Shown here: positions 1 through 7,262 of the stretch, piece after piece
How the letters are laid out: each line of letters begins with the position of its first letter
Numbering within the stretch: position 1 is the stretch's first letter
Assembly (NCBI GenBank): GCA_949101405.1
Contig: CARYFM010000001.1
Location: forward strand, 62,001-126,000
Reading direction: 5' to 3'
DNA from: an uncultured Candidatus Saccharibacteria bacterium
GTDB lineage: Bacteria > Patescibacteriota > Saccharimonadia > Saccharimonadales > Saccharimonadaceae
DNA length: 64,000 nucleotides
Translations under genes and position numbers: made by a program
The notes under the pieces: generated by a model
What the model saw: only the letters and a program-made list of their open reading frames with translations
Told to the model about the DNA's origin: nothing
Databases searched by the model: none

Positions 1-477
1 GGCGGCCTTTTTAGTATCGGCTAAAACCACACCATTACCATGCGTACCAGTGGCAAGCTTAATAATCACTGGCAGACCAATCTGATCAAGCAAATCGTCA
101 ATATCGGTAGTGTTGCGACTGACCAAAGTCTTTGGAGTATCGACACCAGCTTTAGTCAAAATCTGTTGCGAACGTAATTTATCGCGAGCACGAGTGATAG
201 CGATGGAACTAGAAACCATCCAGGCACCTTCCATTTCAAGTTGGCGCACTACAGCGCAACCATAGCGGGTCATACTATTGGAAATTCGTGGAATCACGGC
301 GTCAAATTTGCTTAATTTTTCTCCCTTGTAGAGGACATAGGAGTGTTTCTCATCAAGCGATAGATAGCAGTTCTTGTACTTAATCACGCGTACCTTATGC
401 CCACGCTTTTCGGCCTCGGCCACTAAGCGCTGGGTAGAGTAATTGGCATTGCCATTAGATAAAATCGCAATTTTCAT
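1..477 (-). CDS. RimK-like ATP-grasp ligase (partial, C-terminus outside window)
   Basis: Only the first 159 codons are present; the gene runs off the left edge. The product begins MKIAILSNGNANYSTQRLV, and further on has GLPVIIKLATGTHGNGVV, the ATP-grasp lysine and glycine-rich loop seen in RimK-type ligases that add glutamate or other amino acids to a protein C-terminus. The ATG at 477 follows a consensus promoter by 9 nt. The neighbours are a second ATP-grasp gene, divergent, and a retropepsin-like RimB protease, a combination known from RimK/RimB peptide-modification systems. The family is clear; the acceptor substrate (ribosomal S6 or another peptide) cannot be read from the sequence. Confidence 0.85.
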   Translation of the reverse strand, partial: MKIAILSNGNANYSTQRLVAEAEKRGHKVRVIKYKNCYLSLDEKHSYVLYKGEKLSKFDAVIPRISNSMTRYGCAVVRQLEMEGAWMVSSSIAITRARDKLRSQQILTKAGVDTPKTLVSRNTTDIDDLLDQIGLPVIIKLATGTHGNGVVLADTKKAA

Positions 478-486
478 AATGATTAG

Positions 487-515
487 ATTATACAACACGG
501 AGTAAAAAAAGTCAA
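487..515 (-). promoter_or_regulatory. sigma-70-type promoter of the RimK-like gene
   Basis: On the minus strand TTGACT, a 17-bp spacer and TATAAT, with the ATG at 477 only 9 nt past the -10 box. No Shine-Dalgarno fits in that gap. The divergent gene at 549 has its own TATACT box at 537-542. Confidence 0.7.
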
Positions 516-548
516 TAGAGTAGAACTAAAACATGCTATACTTGATGT

Positions 549-1502
549 ATGATTGATTTTTATAGTTTGCCTGACGAAGCATTACCTGTATCAATGCGTG
601 CTTTGCGAAAAATGCTGCAAGAACGAGGTTGGAAAGCAGAAAAGTTAGTGCTTGAAGGTCCAAATGATATACTTTTGACGCGCCCAGATGGAAAAGAAAT
701 TCGCATTGCCTCAAGCACGCCACCAACAACTAGTGTATTTGCCTTGCATTTGGCAGATAATAAATTGGCAAGTTATAGTCTATTACAAAAAATTGGTGTA
801 CCGCAACCCGAGACAATAGTATTGAATTCTAGAGATGATACAAAACAATTACTAGAGAAATATGGCACAATTGTGATTAAACCTGCCGATGGAGCACACG
901 GACGTGGAGTGTCGACTGGGATCACACAGCTAGATCAGGTAGAGCCGGCGATTCAGAAAGCGGTTAATGCTTCTCCGGCTATGAAGATTGCTATTGCTCA
1001 ACCACAGCTGCCACTTGATGCCTTGGAACTGCGTATCATCTACATTAACTATCAGTTTGTTGAAGCGATTGCGCGCATCCCAGCGCAGGTAACTGGTGAT
1101 GGTAAACACACTTTGATTGAGCTAGTCGATTTAGAGAATTCAACTATCAGAACCGAACCATACAAGAGTGACTTAGCGTATATCGACCGGGCGATGGCGG
1201 TCAATTTCCTGGGCAAGCGCCAAGGAAAAATCCCGGCAGTTGGTGAAAAAGTACGAGTGGTGGCAAGTTGCAACGTAGGACAGGGTGGTTCGGCACAAGA
1301 TTATTCGGCATTAATTACAGATGAAATGAAGCTGATATCTGAAAAAATTGCAAAAGCCACACAACTTCCGGTTATTGGTATCGATTTTTACGGCGATCAA
1401 GTGATTGAATTTAATGCTTGCCCTTCACTGTATTATCCAACTAGAAATGAAACCGCCACAAAAGCAGTGACTAAATATATTGACTACCTAGAACAATTGT
1501 AA
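549..1502 (+). CDS. ATP-grasp ligase, RimK/cyanophycin-synthetase-like
   Basis: A 317-residue ATP-grasp protein. Visible are the ATP-binding segment TIVIKPADGAHGRGVS (about residues 110-125) and the C-terminal metal/ATP site VIEFNACPS (about 285-293), where the glutamate and asparagine coordinate Mg-ATP in the family. The reaction is ATP-driven acyl-phosphate formation on a carboxylate followed by amide bond formation. It is divergent from the RimK-like gene and tail-to-tail with the RimB-like protease, so the three may form one peptide-tagging and trimming module. The -10 box TATACT (537-542) is 6 nt before the ATG and there is no Shine-Dalgarno, so the mRNA may be leaderless. The substrate is unknown. 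Confidence 0.8.
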   Translation: MIDFYSLPDEALPVSMRALRKMLQERGWKAEKLVLEGPNDILLTRPDGKEIRIASSTPPTTSVFALHLADNKLASYSLLQKIGVPQPETIVLNSRDDTKQLLEKYGTIVIKPADGAHGRGVSTGITQLDQVEPAIQKAVNASPAMKIAIAQPQLPLDALELRIIYINYQFVEAIARIPAQVTGDGKHTLIELVDLENSTIRTEPYKSDLAYIDRAMAVNFLGKRQGKIPAVGEKVRVVASCNVGQGGSAQDYSALITDEMKLISEKIAKATQLPVIGIDFYGDQVIEFNACPSLYYPTRNETATKAVTKYIDYLEQL

Positions 1503-1505
1503 GAG

Positions 1506-1997
1506 TTACATATATTTAGCGTGAAATGCTTTAGGATCAGCCCGTAGTTCAGCTTCAAGATCAGAATTATCCATTTTTGGTGGACGTTTAGTCTCTGTGT
1601 GTGCAACATCAACCAAAAAACGGTTTTTGAGAGTTTTGCGACCAATTAAAATTGGGAAATTATTACTACTGCGATCATAAAGTGTAAAGCTGGCTTTGAT
1701 ACGTTTTCCCACAGCCATCATTGGTAAGCTAACACGGTAACGTACAGTGACCTGTCCAGTTGAGTTACGCACGCGTTGCACCTTATAATCTTTAGTCGTT
1801 AGTACTTTGCCCGTGTAAAATGGGCTTTCTGGGCCAAACAGACAAAACTCTAGCTGATTTTGGGCGTTAATTTGAATATTGCTAGCCCAAACCGAAGACG
1901 AATCTGCACCAGTATCAATCTTAGCTGGCACTTTTTTAATGCCGGCTAAGGTGACTAGGGCGTTACTGCCGATAATGGTGAGATTTTTGGTACTCAT
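1506..1997 (-). CDS. RimB/retropepsin-like putative protease
   Basis: A 163-residue protein of the family usually annotated as ATP-dependent zinc protease, now understood as retropepsin-like. The aspartic signature KIDTGADSSSVWAS is at residues 26-39, and PILIGRKTLKNRF (about 115-127) matches the conserved second half of the retropepsin fold. Members cluster with RimK-type ATP-grasp ligases, where RimB trims glutamate tails added by RimK. Here it lies convergently against one ATP-grasp gene and near another. Start at 1997: a consensus promoter ends 6 nt upstream and no ribosome-binding site is present, which predicts a leaderless transcript. Confidence 0.8.
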   Translation of the reverse strand: MSTKNLTIIGSNALVTLAGIKKVPAKIDTGADSSSVWASNIQINAQNQLEFCLFGPESPFYTGKVLTTKDYKVQRVRNSTGQVTVRYRVSLPMMAVGKRIKASFTLYDRSSNNFPILIGRKTLKNRFLVDVAHTETKRPPKMDNSDLEAELRADPKAFHAKYM

Positions 1998-2003
1998 TCT
2001 TCC

Positions 2004-2032
2004 ATTATAGCATACACACTGTATTTTGTCAA
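2004..2032 (-). promoter_or_regulatory. consensus promoter of the RimB-like gene (leaderless layout)
   Basis: Minus-strand TTGACA, 17-bp spacer ending in TGC, then TATAAT; the ATG at 1997 follows after exactly 6 nt. Transcription would be expected to start on or next to the A of the start codon. Confidence 0.75.
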
Positions 2033-2047
2033 TAAAATATGTGGGTT

Positions 2048-2947
2048 TTAGCCCCAGAAGCCGCGCTTTTTAGCCTTAGTGCCGCCACGGAACTCTTCGA
2101 GGAGCTCCTTTTGACGTTTGGTGAGGGTTTTTGGAGTCTCAACAATGACAGTAACAATGTGAGGACCGCGATCGCCGTCGCTACGCATGAGCGGAACGCC
2201 ATGGCCGGAAAGTTTGAAAGGGGTGCCCGACTGCGTACCAGCGGGAATACGCATGCGGACGTCGCCATCAACAGTTTCAACGTCGACGGTGGTGCCAAGG
2301 GCCGCATCGACCATGGAGATGCGGGCTTCAGAAAGGATAATCGTACCCTCGCGCGTGAGACGCTTATGTGGTTTAACGCGAATAAAGACATAAAGATCGC
2401 CCTTGGCACCACCTTTAGGCGCGGCGCCGCCTTTACCATTAAGGCGAATGGACATGCCGTCATCAATACCAGCAGGAATCTTCACCTTGAGATCTTTACC
2501 GTCGGCACTAACGACTTTGGTCGTGCCAAATACGGCCTCTTCAAAAGTTAGTGTGACTGTGGTGCGATAGTCGGCGCCGCGCGCAGGGCGGCGGGGGCCA
2601 CCGCCAAAACCAAAAATCGAGCCCAAAATATCGTCGAGGCCCCCGCCGCCCCCACCAAAATCGAAGTTGAAATTCTGGAAGCCGCCACTCTGGAAAGGGT
2701 TGCCGCCCATACCAGCATTACCCCCTACACCAGCGTGGCCGAATTGGTCATAACGAGCACGCTTCTGTTTATCTGACAAAACTTCATGTGCTTCGGATAT
2801 TTCCTTGAATTTATCTTCAGCTTCTTTGTTCCCAGGGTTTTTGTCGGGATGATATTTAACCGCTAACTTGCGGTAAGCTTTTTTAATCTCATCATCAGAA
2901 GCGTTTTTGGAAACGCCCAGAATCTCATAATAATCTTTTTTTGCCAT
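2048..2947 (-). CDS. dnaJ: DnaJ/CbpA-type co-chaperone without zinc finger
   Basis: A 299-residue Hsp40 that stimulates DnaK ATPase and presents unfolded substrates. The J domain (residues 1-70) contains the HPD tripeptide in YHPDKNPGN. A Gly/Phe-rich linker follows (about 75-120), then the two beta-barrel C-terminal domains with the EEAVFG and IPAGIDDG segments. The four CxxCxGxG zinc repeats of classical DnaJ are absent, so this is the class II (CbpA-like) form. It is not adjacent to dnaK, which starts about 4.3 kb away on the same strand. Whether it is the cell's only J protein cannot be told from the window. Confidence 0.92.
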   Translation of the reverse strand: MAKKDYYEILGVSKNASDDEIKKAYRKLAVKYHPDKNPGNKEAEDKFKEISEAHEVLSDKQKRARYDQFGHAGVGGNAGMGGNPFQSGGFQNFNFDFGGGGGGLDDILGSIFGFGGGPRRPARGADYRTTVTLTFEEAVFGTTKVVSADGKDLKVKIPAGIDDGMSIRLNGKGGAAPKGGAKGDLYVFIRVKPHKRLTREGTIILSEARISMVDAALGTTVDVETVDGDVRMRIPAGTQSGTPFKLSGHGVPLMRSDGDRGPHIVTVIVETPKTLTKRQKELLEEFRGGTKAKKRGFWG

Positions 2948-3017
2948 GATATAATATATTTAACCTTTAGATGTAGTGGTCCTTAAATGTCAAACTTGAC
3001 TAAACTTTGAAGAAGTC

Positions 3018-3046
3018 TTGACGCTAATTAAAAAGTTTGCTAGAAT
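3018..3046 (+). promoter_or_regulatory. strong plus-strand promoter facing a hairpin
   Basis: TTGACG, 17-bp spacer, TAGAAT on the plus strand. It points away from dnaJ into 3053-3230, where there is no plus-strand gene. The first structure downstream is the hairpin at 3066-3090, so it probably makes a short untranslated RNA, or an RNA antisense to the 24-codon ORF. Confidence 0.55.
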
Positions 3047-3063
3047 AGGATTGTGATTAATGG

Positions 3064-3138
3064 TTATCGCTTGTTCTTAGAACGAGCGATTTCTATTTTG
3101 ATGAACGGCTTGTTCAGGACGTAAATAGTCAAAGCCAT
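3064..3138 (-). CDS. possible 24-residue small protein
   Basis: A short minus-strand ORF starting MALTIYVLNKPF and ending in basic residues. A strong Shine-Dalgarno, AAAGGAGGG, lies 7 nt upstream of the ATG. Its last codons overlap the hairpin at 3066-3090, and dnaJ follows on the same strand. It has no recognised family. The alternative is that the complementary plus strand encodes a small RNA carrying a CCCTCCT anti-Shine-Dalgarno-like stretch. Coding status is uncertain. Confidence 0.35.
   Translation of the reverse strand: MALTIYVLNKPFIKIEIARSKNKR
3066..3090 (+). terminator. hairpin with T-rich tail
   Basis: Arms ATCGCTTGTTC and GAACGAGCGAT flank a 3-nt TTA loop, followed by TTTCTATTTT. 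One pair is G-U on the plus strand and would be A-C on the minus strand, so the RNA structure is complete only in plus-strand transcripts, for example from the promoter at 3018. Confidence 0.5.
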
Positions 3139-3232
3139 AAATCTACCCTCCTTTCTCCCAGATCTATAAAGAGCTGTCGCCACTACCTGTAAATTATCTT
3201 ATCACAAGCCCCCAAAATAAACAACGCTGGAA

Positions 3233-3919
3233 TTAGCACTTAGTACGTAAGATTGCTAAAGTGTGGCGTACTGAGAGCCGATATTCAGGGTGTATGCGCA
3301 AAAATTCGTCCACGGCACGACTAGAGCCTGGGAGCTCGGGATTATTATAGTCATGCACAACCATAATCCCCTGTTTAACGAGGCGTGGGGTCACCAATTT
3401 GAGGCTGGTTTTGATTGACCCATAAAGATCGCCATCGAGAAAGGCAAAAGCGATCTGATGAGGCAGATCTTGATCGATCAAATCGTCGAACCAGGCTTTT
3501 TTAATTACGACATTGCGCAGATTGGCACGCCGAATCTTTTCTACCACTTCGCGCTTGGTAACAAATAATTCTCCAGCCCGGAAATTCTGGCCAGCACCAG
3601 AAGCATCTTCGATAGTCTTCTCTGGCAAACCAGCAAAGGAATCATAAAGCCAGAGTCGGCGCTGGGGAGTTTTACATGGATTTTCCACATAGTCTACAGA
3701 TGTTTTGCACTCTATTTCTTGATTTTTACACAAGTTATCAACAGGTTTTCCACAGTTTTTTAAATTTTGGTTACTTTGAGCTAGCAATTTACCCAATAAA
3801 ACTGAAGTTTCCCCTTTATAGCAGCCCAACTCTACAAAATCGCCGGGCAAAGTCAGACATTGCTTAGCTAATTCCAAAATCGTTGCAGTTTCTTGATTTG
3901 TAATTTGGTCGTTATTCAT
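3233..3919 (-). CDS. TylF/MycF-like class I SAM-dependent methyltransferase with internal insert
   Basis: Methyltransferase of the TylF (macrocin O-methyltransferase) family. The SAM-binding segment is GDFVELGCYKGETSVLLG, then LWLYDSFAGLPE (the FxGLP signature), AFLDGDLYGSIKTSL with the acidic metal/SAM residues, and VVHDYNNPELPGSSRAVDEF. Between the first and second blocks is an extra segment of roughly 30 residues rich in Cys, Asn and Lys (about residues 50-84) that family members lack. Its DNA is a cluster of DnaA-box-like nonamers. I place the start at 3919 (MNNDQ); an upstream in-frame ATG at 3979 would add 20 residues and overlap an opposing promoter. The natural substrate is unknown. 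Confidence 0.75.
   Translation of the reverse strand: MNNDQITNQETATILELAKQCLTLPGDFVELGCYKGETSVLLGKLLAQSNQNLKNCGKPVDNLCKNQEIECKTSVDYVENPCKTPQRRLWLYDSFAGLPEKTIEDASGAGQNFRAGELFVTKREVVEKIRRANLRNVVIKKAWFDDLIDQDLPHQIAFAFLDGDLYGSIKTSLKLVTPRLVKQGIMVVHDYNNPELPGSSRAVDEFLRIHPEYRLSVRHTLAILRTKC
3681..3754. promoter_or_regulatory. DnaA-box-like cluster inside the methyltransferase gene
   Basis: Four nonamers on the plus strand within 74 bp: TTTTCCACA (3681-3689), TTTTACACA (3724-3732), TTATCAACA (3735-3743) and TTTTCCACA (3746-3754), plus TTTTGCAC nearby. The same words fill the dnaA-dnaN intergenic origin. The cluster coincides with the segment of the methyltransferase that has no counterpart in its family. 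Confidence 0.55.
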
Positions 3920-3929
3920 AGTTTTACCA

Positions 3930-3958
3930 TTGACATTTCTGATAATGTATGCTACAAT
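3930..3958 (+). promoter_or_regulatory. consensus promoter upstream of the 37-residue ORF
   Basis: TTGACA, 17-bp spacer, TACAAT. The leader to the small gene at 4099 would be about 130 nt and contains a stem from TGCTAT at 3988 to ATAGCA at 4025 with inner GTTGT/ACAAC pairing. Confidence 0.65.
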
Positions 3959-4098
3959 TAAAGCAGGTGGGGTATACATAGTGCCCTTGCTATTGATTTT
4001 GTTGTCCCTAAAACAACTGATAGCACATTGATGGTTGTAGGTCTTGAATAATTATAACCCAAACCTAATGGCTGTCAAATCAGAAAAGGAGGTATGGT

Positions 4099-4212
4099 AT
4101 GGGAAAAGAAGAATTTACGTTTGTTTTTGCGCCCTCAGCACATGAAATTGAGGAGTCGCGAGATAGACATCACCGAGCGGCTTGGGCATGGCTTATCATT
4201 GCTTTTGCATAA
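4099..4212 (+). CDS. 37-residue small protein, probably membrane-associated
   Basis: The start is MGKEEFTFVFAPSAHEI and the C-terminus AAWAWLIIAFA is hydrophobic enough for a short membrane-inserted tail. Support for a real gene: an excellent Shine-Dalgarno (AAAGGAGG) ahead of the ATG, a consensus promoter at 3930, a structured leader, and a strong intrinsic terminator 31 bp after the stop. It is a free-standing monocistronic unit between the methyltransferase and ackA. No family is recognised. Confidence 0.6.
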   Translation: MGKEEFTFVFAPSAHEIEESRDRHHRAAWAWLIIAFA

Positions 4213-4242
4213 TTAAGTAAATACAGAACAGTCAACATATTA

Positions 4243-4282
4243 ATACCTCCCTGTTGCAGGGAGGTATAGCTTTTTGTTTTTT
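4243..4282 (+). terminator. intrinsic terminator of the 37-residue gene
   Basis: Perfect 11-bp stem ATACCTCCCTG/CAGGGAGGTAT with a 3-nt loop (4243-4267), followed by a T-rich run at 4271-4282. Confidence 0.85.
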
Positions 4283-4321
4283 ATTGAAAACATTACTCTT
4301 TGCAAGAGTGAGTTTTGGAGG

Positions 4322-5500
4322 TTAAGCGCTCAATAACATCTTAGCGCGACGCAGCATTTCTGCGGTCTCGTCGGTAGCAATAACATAAATTGGTTTACTA
4401 CCAGAGGCGGAAATGAGTGCATGGCGCTTATCTGTAAGACCTTCATCATTTTTGGCGGCATTAATCTTGAAACCGAGATATTCGAGACCAGCCACAACAT
4501 CACGACGAATCATGCTGTTACGTTCACCGACAGTAGCAGTAAAAATAAGTTCATCTACGCCATGCATGGCGGCAGCTAGCTGCCCAATGATGACTTGCAA
4601 ACGATAGATATACATGTCATAAGCCAAAGCAGCTCTTTCGTCACCTTGATCACGCTTGCAGATGATCTCACGCATATCATCAGTACCACCGACACCCTTG
4701 AGACCACATTCTTTGTTAAGGTAAGCCTCCAGGCCTTCATTATCAAGCTTGAGCTCACGAGCAATCGCAAGAGCGGCAGCAGGGTCGATATCACCGCACC
4801 GAGTCGCCATCATCAAGCCCCCGTTAGGTGAGTAGCCGATGGTGGTATCAACGGATTTACCGTTCTGGATAGCAGTGGCTGAGGAGCCAGAACCGATATG
4901 ACAAACAATGACTTTTTCAGCTTCAAGATTAGCCTCTTTGAGATATTCGCGGATAGAGCCAATCGAAAGACCGTGGTAACCTGTGCGGTAAACATCAATA
5001 CGATCAGCGAGGTCTTTGTCAAAAGCGTAATACTTATGAACATCATCGCGAGTAGTGTGGAAGGCAGAGTCAGAAACGGCAATCACGGGAGTATCGCCAA
5101 AAGTTTTAACACAAGCCTCAATCTCAGCAGCAGCAACTGGAACGTGGAGCGGAGCACGCTTTTTGGCAGCATCGAGACGCTTCAAACAATCTTCATCGAC
5201 GACATGGTCTTCAGCAAAATAGGTGCCTGGAGCGGCAACCCGAGCCACAATAGCATCGAGCTTAGAAGTAGCACTGATATAGCCCTCGTCGTCTAAAATA
5301 TCTCGGACATATTTGACAGTATCAGTCAATTTCTTAAATTTTTGGTCTAATTTCTGTTTAGTCCCATCTTTTTTGATGGTACAAACCACATCTTTGCCTT
5401 CCATCTCAAAGTGTAAACTACAAACTTCGTCATCGCCCTTGTAGAGACCGTACTTACGAGAAGACGAGCCAGGGTTGGTTACAAGAAATAGTTTTTCCAT
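4322..5500 (-). CDS. ackA: acetate kinase
   Basis: A 392-residue acetate kinase that interconverts acetate plus ATP and acetyl phosphate plus ADP. In fermentative CPR bacteria it usually provides substrate-level ATP. Signatures: NPGSSSRKYGLY near the N-terminus (ASKHA phosphate-1 region), HIGSGSSATAIQNGKSVDT in the middle, and GDIDPAAAL with the catalytic-region arginine in ATRCGDID. Length is normal for the family. The start at 5500 (MEKLF) has AAGGAG at proper spacing; a 10-residue upstream extension lacks one. No phosphotransacetylase or phosphoketolase is in the window. Confidence 0.95.
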   Translation of the reverse strand: MEKLFLVTNPGSSSRKYGLYKGDDEVCSLHFEMEGKDVVCTIKKDGTKQKLDQKFKKLTDTVKYVRDILDDEGYISATSKLDAIVARVAAPGTYFAEDHVVDEDCLKRLDAAKKRAPLHVPVAAAEIEACVKTFGDTPVIAVSDSAFHTTRDDVHKYYAFDKDLADRIDVYRTGYHGLSIGSIREYLKEANLEAEKVIVCHIGSGSSATAIQNGKSVDTTIGYSPNGGLMMATRCGDIDPAAALAIARELKLDNEGLEAYLNKECGLKGVGGTDDMREIICKRDQGDERAALAYDMYIYRLQVIIGQLAAAMHGVDELIFTATVGERNSMIRRDVVAGLEYLGFKINAAKNDEGLTDKRHALISASGSKPIYVIATDETAEMLRRAKMLLSA

Positions 5501-5554
5501 AAAAATAACTCCTTTTCTTGATTGTAGCATATAATAGGTATAAATGGAGGTACT

Positions 5555-6928
5555 ATGAAAAGGTTTTTCACTTATTTATTGTATGGTTTGCCCGTGATTT
5601 TCTTTGTGGTATGCTATTTTTTGATGACGGTATGGGGTGAGGATATTATCCAAGGGGCGGGCACGGCGCCGGATATTTGGAATGATATTACTGGGGCATT
5701 CCGGCATAATTCTCGACTGTCCGATATGTACGCTTGGACGGTGATAAATTTCTTTGATTTTCAGTATAGTTTTGGGGCAGATACGATTTTTCGACTAATT
5801 GACGTAGTAATGGCAACAGGTATAATTTATCTTCTTACAAGTTTAATTTTGGGTCACTGGCCAAAATTAAAACTGAAAGATTCCCTAATATTTGCTTTTT
5901 GTTTTCTAGCGATTTTTGTGACGCCGCATGGCTATACGCTTTATCGTGGGTTTTCGGTAATTCATAATTATCTGATTATCGGGCTTTCTGCTGTAGCATT
6001 TGGGTTGCCTTTTTTGCGTAGCTTTTCCGGACAAGCCGTACCAAAAATATATCAAAAATGGTGGTTTGCATTATTAATTGGCTTGGTTTTTGGAATGTCA
6101 TCCAATATCACGCCAGTTGCTTTTCTGATTAGTTTCGTACTAATAAAACTTTGGCAAGTCTTCAAAGGAAAAACTTGGAAACAAGCGTGGCGCCTACCGG
6201 TCTGGCAGGTTTGGATGTTGGTCGGGATGATGATAACGCTAGTTATAGCGTATATATTTGGCGCAGGAGTATCAACTTACGCTAATAATCCAGTCTATAC
6301 CGAGACATATGATTATTTGGCGTTTTCTGAGATTTGGGCTAACTTTTGCGATGCGGTGATGCGAATTATTAAGCATTTACTAGTAAACTTTGGCTATAGT
6401 TTTGGCTTGATTGGCGTAGCAGCGGTAGTCATGGGCGGTATGGCTTGGATAATCGGCAAAATCAGAGGAGTAAGGTTCCGGATTTTGCCCGAAAATCTAA
6501 TGGAGCAAAAAGTAATTGCGGCCTGTGTGATCTTCGCGGCAGTGTATTTGCTCTGTGGGTCGCAAATTATGATGCCAGTACGCCTAGCCTTACCAGCATA
6601 CTTAGCCTTGGTGATAGTACTAGGTGTTTTGGTCTACGATTGGTGGATAAAAACTAGGTTGGTAGAAAATATAGCGTTGGGTATGCTGATGAGTGTAATT
6701 ATGCTAGCGATGGTTATTATTAAGGCGGATTTTGCACTAGAGTACCGCGCGCAGATGGCGGAGGTTTTGACGGCGATTGAGGGCGCGCCGGGCGAAGTAG
6801 TTTACATCAGCCCAGAGATAGCGAAGCCGAAAAAACTGCCCTTTATTAACCTAGGACAGGATGAAACTTTTGCTGAATGGGCATTACCATATATGACAGT
6901 GTATGGGAAAGATGTGAGAAGTATGTAA
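5555..6928 (+). CDS. polytopic membrane protein, DUF6056-like
   Basis: A 457-residue protein with about ten predicted membrane helices and large hydrophobic blocks throughout. The N-terminus is MKRFFTYLLYGLPVIFFVVCY, followed by the loop WGEDIIQGAGTAP and HNSRLSDMYAW. The layout resembles the DUF6056 family of membrane proteins, often found with polysaccharide genes and suspected to be GT-C-like or O-unit-processing proteins. GGAGGT stands 6 nt before the ATG and TATAAT lies upstream. Its 3' end meets a convergent small-RNA candidate. The function is not established. Confidence 0.7.
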   Translation: MKRFFTYLLYGLPVIFFVVCYFLMTVWGEDIIQGAGTAPDIWNDITGAFRHNSRLSDMYAWTVINFFDFQYSFGADTIFRLIDVVMATGIIYLLTSLILGHWPKLKLKDSLIFAFCFLAIFVTPHGYTLYRGFSVIHNYLIIGLSAVAFGLPFLRSFSGQAVPKIYQKWWFALLIGLVFGMSSNITPVAFLISFVLIKLWQVFKGKTWKQAWRLPVWQVWMLVGMMITLVIAYIFGAGVSTYANNPVYTETYDYLAFSEIWANFCDAVMRIIKHLLVNFGYSFGLIGVAAVVMGGMAWIIGKIRGVRFRILPENLMEQKVIAACVIFAAVYLLCGSQIMMPVRLALPAYLALVIVLGVLVYDWWIKTRLVENIALGMLMSVIMLAMVIIKADFALEYRAQMAEVLTAIEGAPGEVVYISPEIAKPKKLPFINLGQDETFAEWALPYMTVYGKDVRSM

Positions 6929-7024
6929 AAAGCGAGGTATTCGCAGGCAAAGTGCTATTTAGGAGGGTAAATGGCTACCATTGTCTGCGAGTATCTCGCC
7001 TTAAACTACATAAGCTAAGCTTAT
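6925..7024 (-). ncRNA. candidate small RNA with CCCTCCT in a hairpin loop
   Basis: Minus-strand unit of about 100 nt. The promoter at 7031-7059 gives a start near 7024. A 17-nt palindrome (CATAAGCT/AGCTTATG) sits at the 5' end. A long stem follows, with arms 6981-6999 and 6932-6950 and a 30-nt loop, then a TTTTT run at 6931-6927. The loop contains TACCCTCCT, complementary to a Shine-Dalgarno. Read on the plus strand, the same stem pairs at all 19 positions using three G-U pairs, and the loop would then hold AGGAGGGTAAATG, the start of a 15-codon ORF (6971-7018). So the functional strand is not settled; promoter and T-run favour minus. Confidence 0.45.
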
Positions 7025-7030
7025 GCTCCC

Positions 7031-7059
7031 ATTGTAGCACAGATGTATATTTTTGTCAA
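7031..7059 (-). promoter_or_regulatory. promoter of the small-RNA candidate
   Basis: Minus-strand TTGACA, 17-bp spacer ending TGTGC, TACAAT. It has no protein gene in front of it, and points at the hairpin unit that ends against the 3' end of the membrane-protein gene at 6928. Confidence 0.65.
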
Positions 7060-7218
7060 TAGGGTTTATGCTATATTTTGATATTTTGCAAGAATAACAG
7101 GGGTAGAAATTTATTTGCTTTATCGCTAATCCTATGATATCGATAATTATTTTGTTCGGGTGAACAGTGGAAAACTTTGACTAAGTTTATGCGGTTTGTG
7201 ATATGATGATTTTATTAC

Positions 7219-7246
7219 AAAAATACCCCATTCAGGGGTATTTTTT
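7219..7246 (-). terminator. dnaK terminator (bidirectional)
   Basis: Stem AAATACCCC/GGGGTATTT with a short loop, flanked by A and T runs on both sides, directly after the dnaK stop codon. Confidence 0.85.
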
Positions 7247-7262
7247 GCTGAGGTGGGGTAGA

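Noticed and set aside
2029..2551. ORFs overlapping dnaJ on both strands, and many similar ORFs opposite dnaK, ackA and the VirB6-like gene
   Set aside because: They lack ribosome-binding sites and protein-like composition, and they lie fully within clearly assigned genes.
3233..3979. UGA read as glycine (as in Gracilibacteria and Absconditabacteria)
   Set aside because: TGA ends many well-defined genes here (for example nusA and the GT4 gene in a GTGA overlap), with no conserved protein continuing through it.
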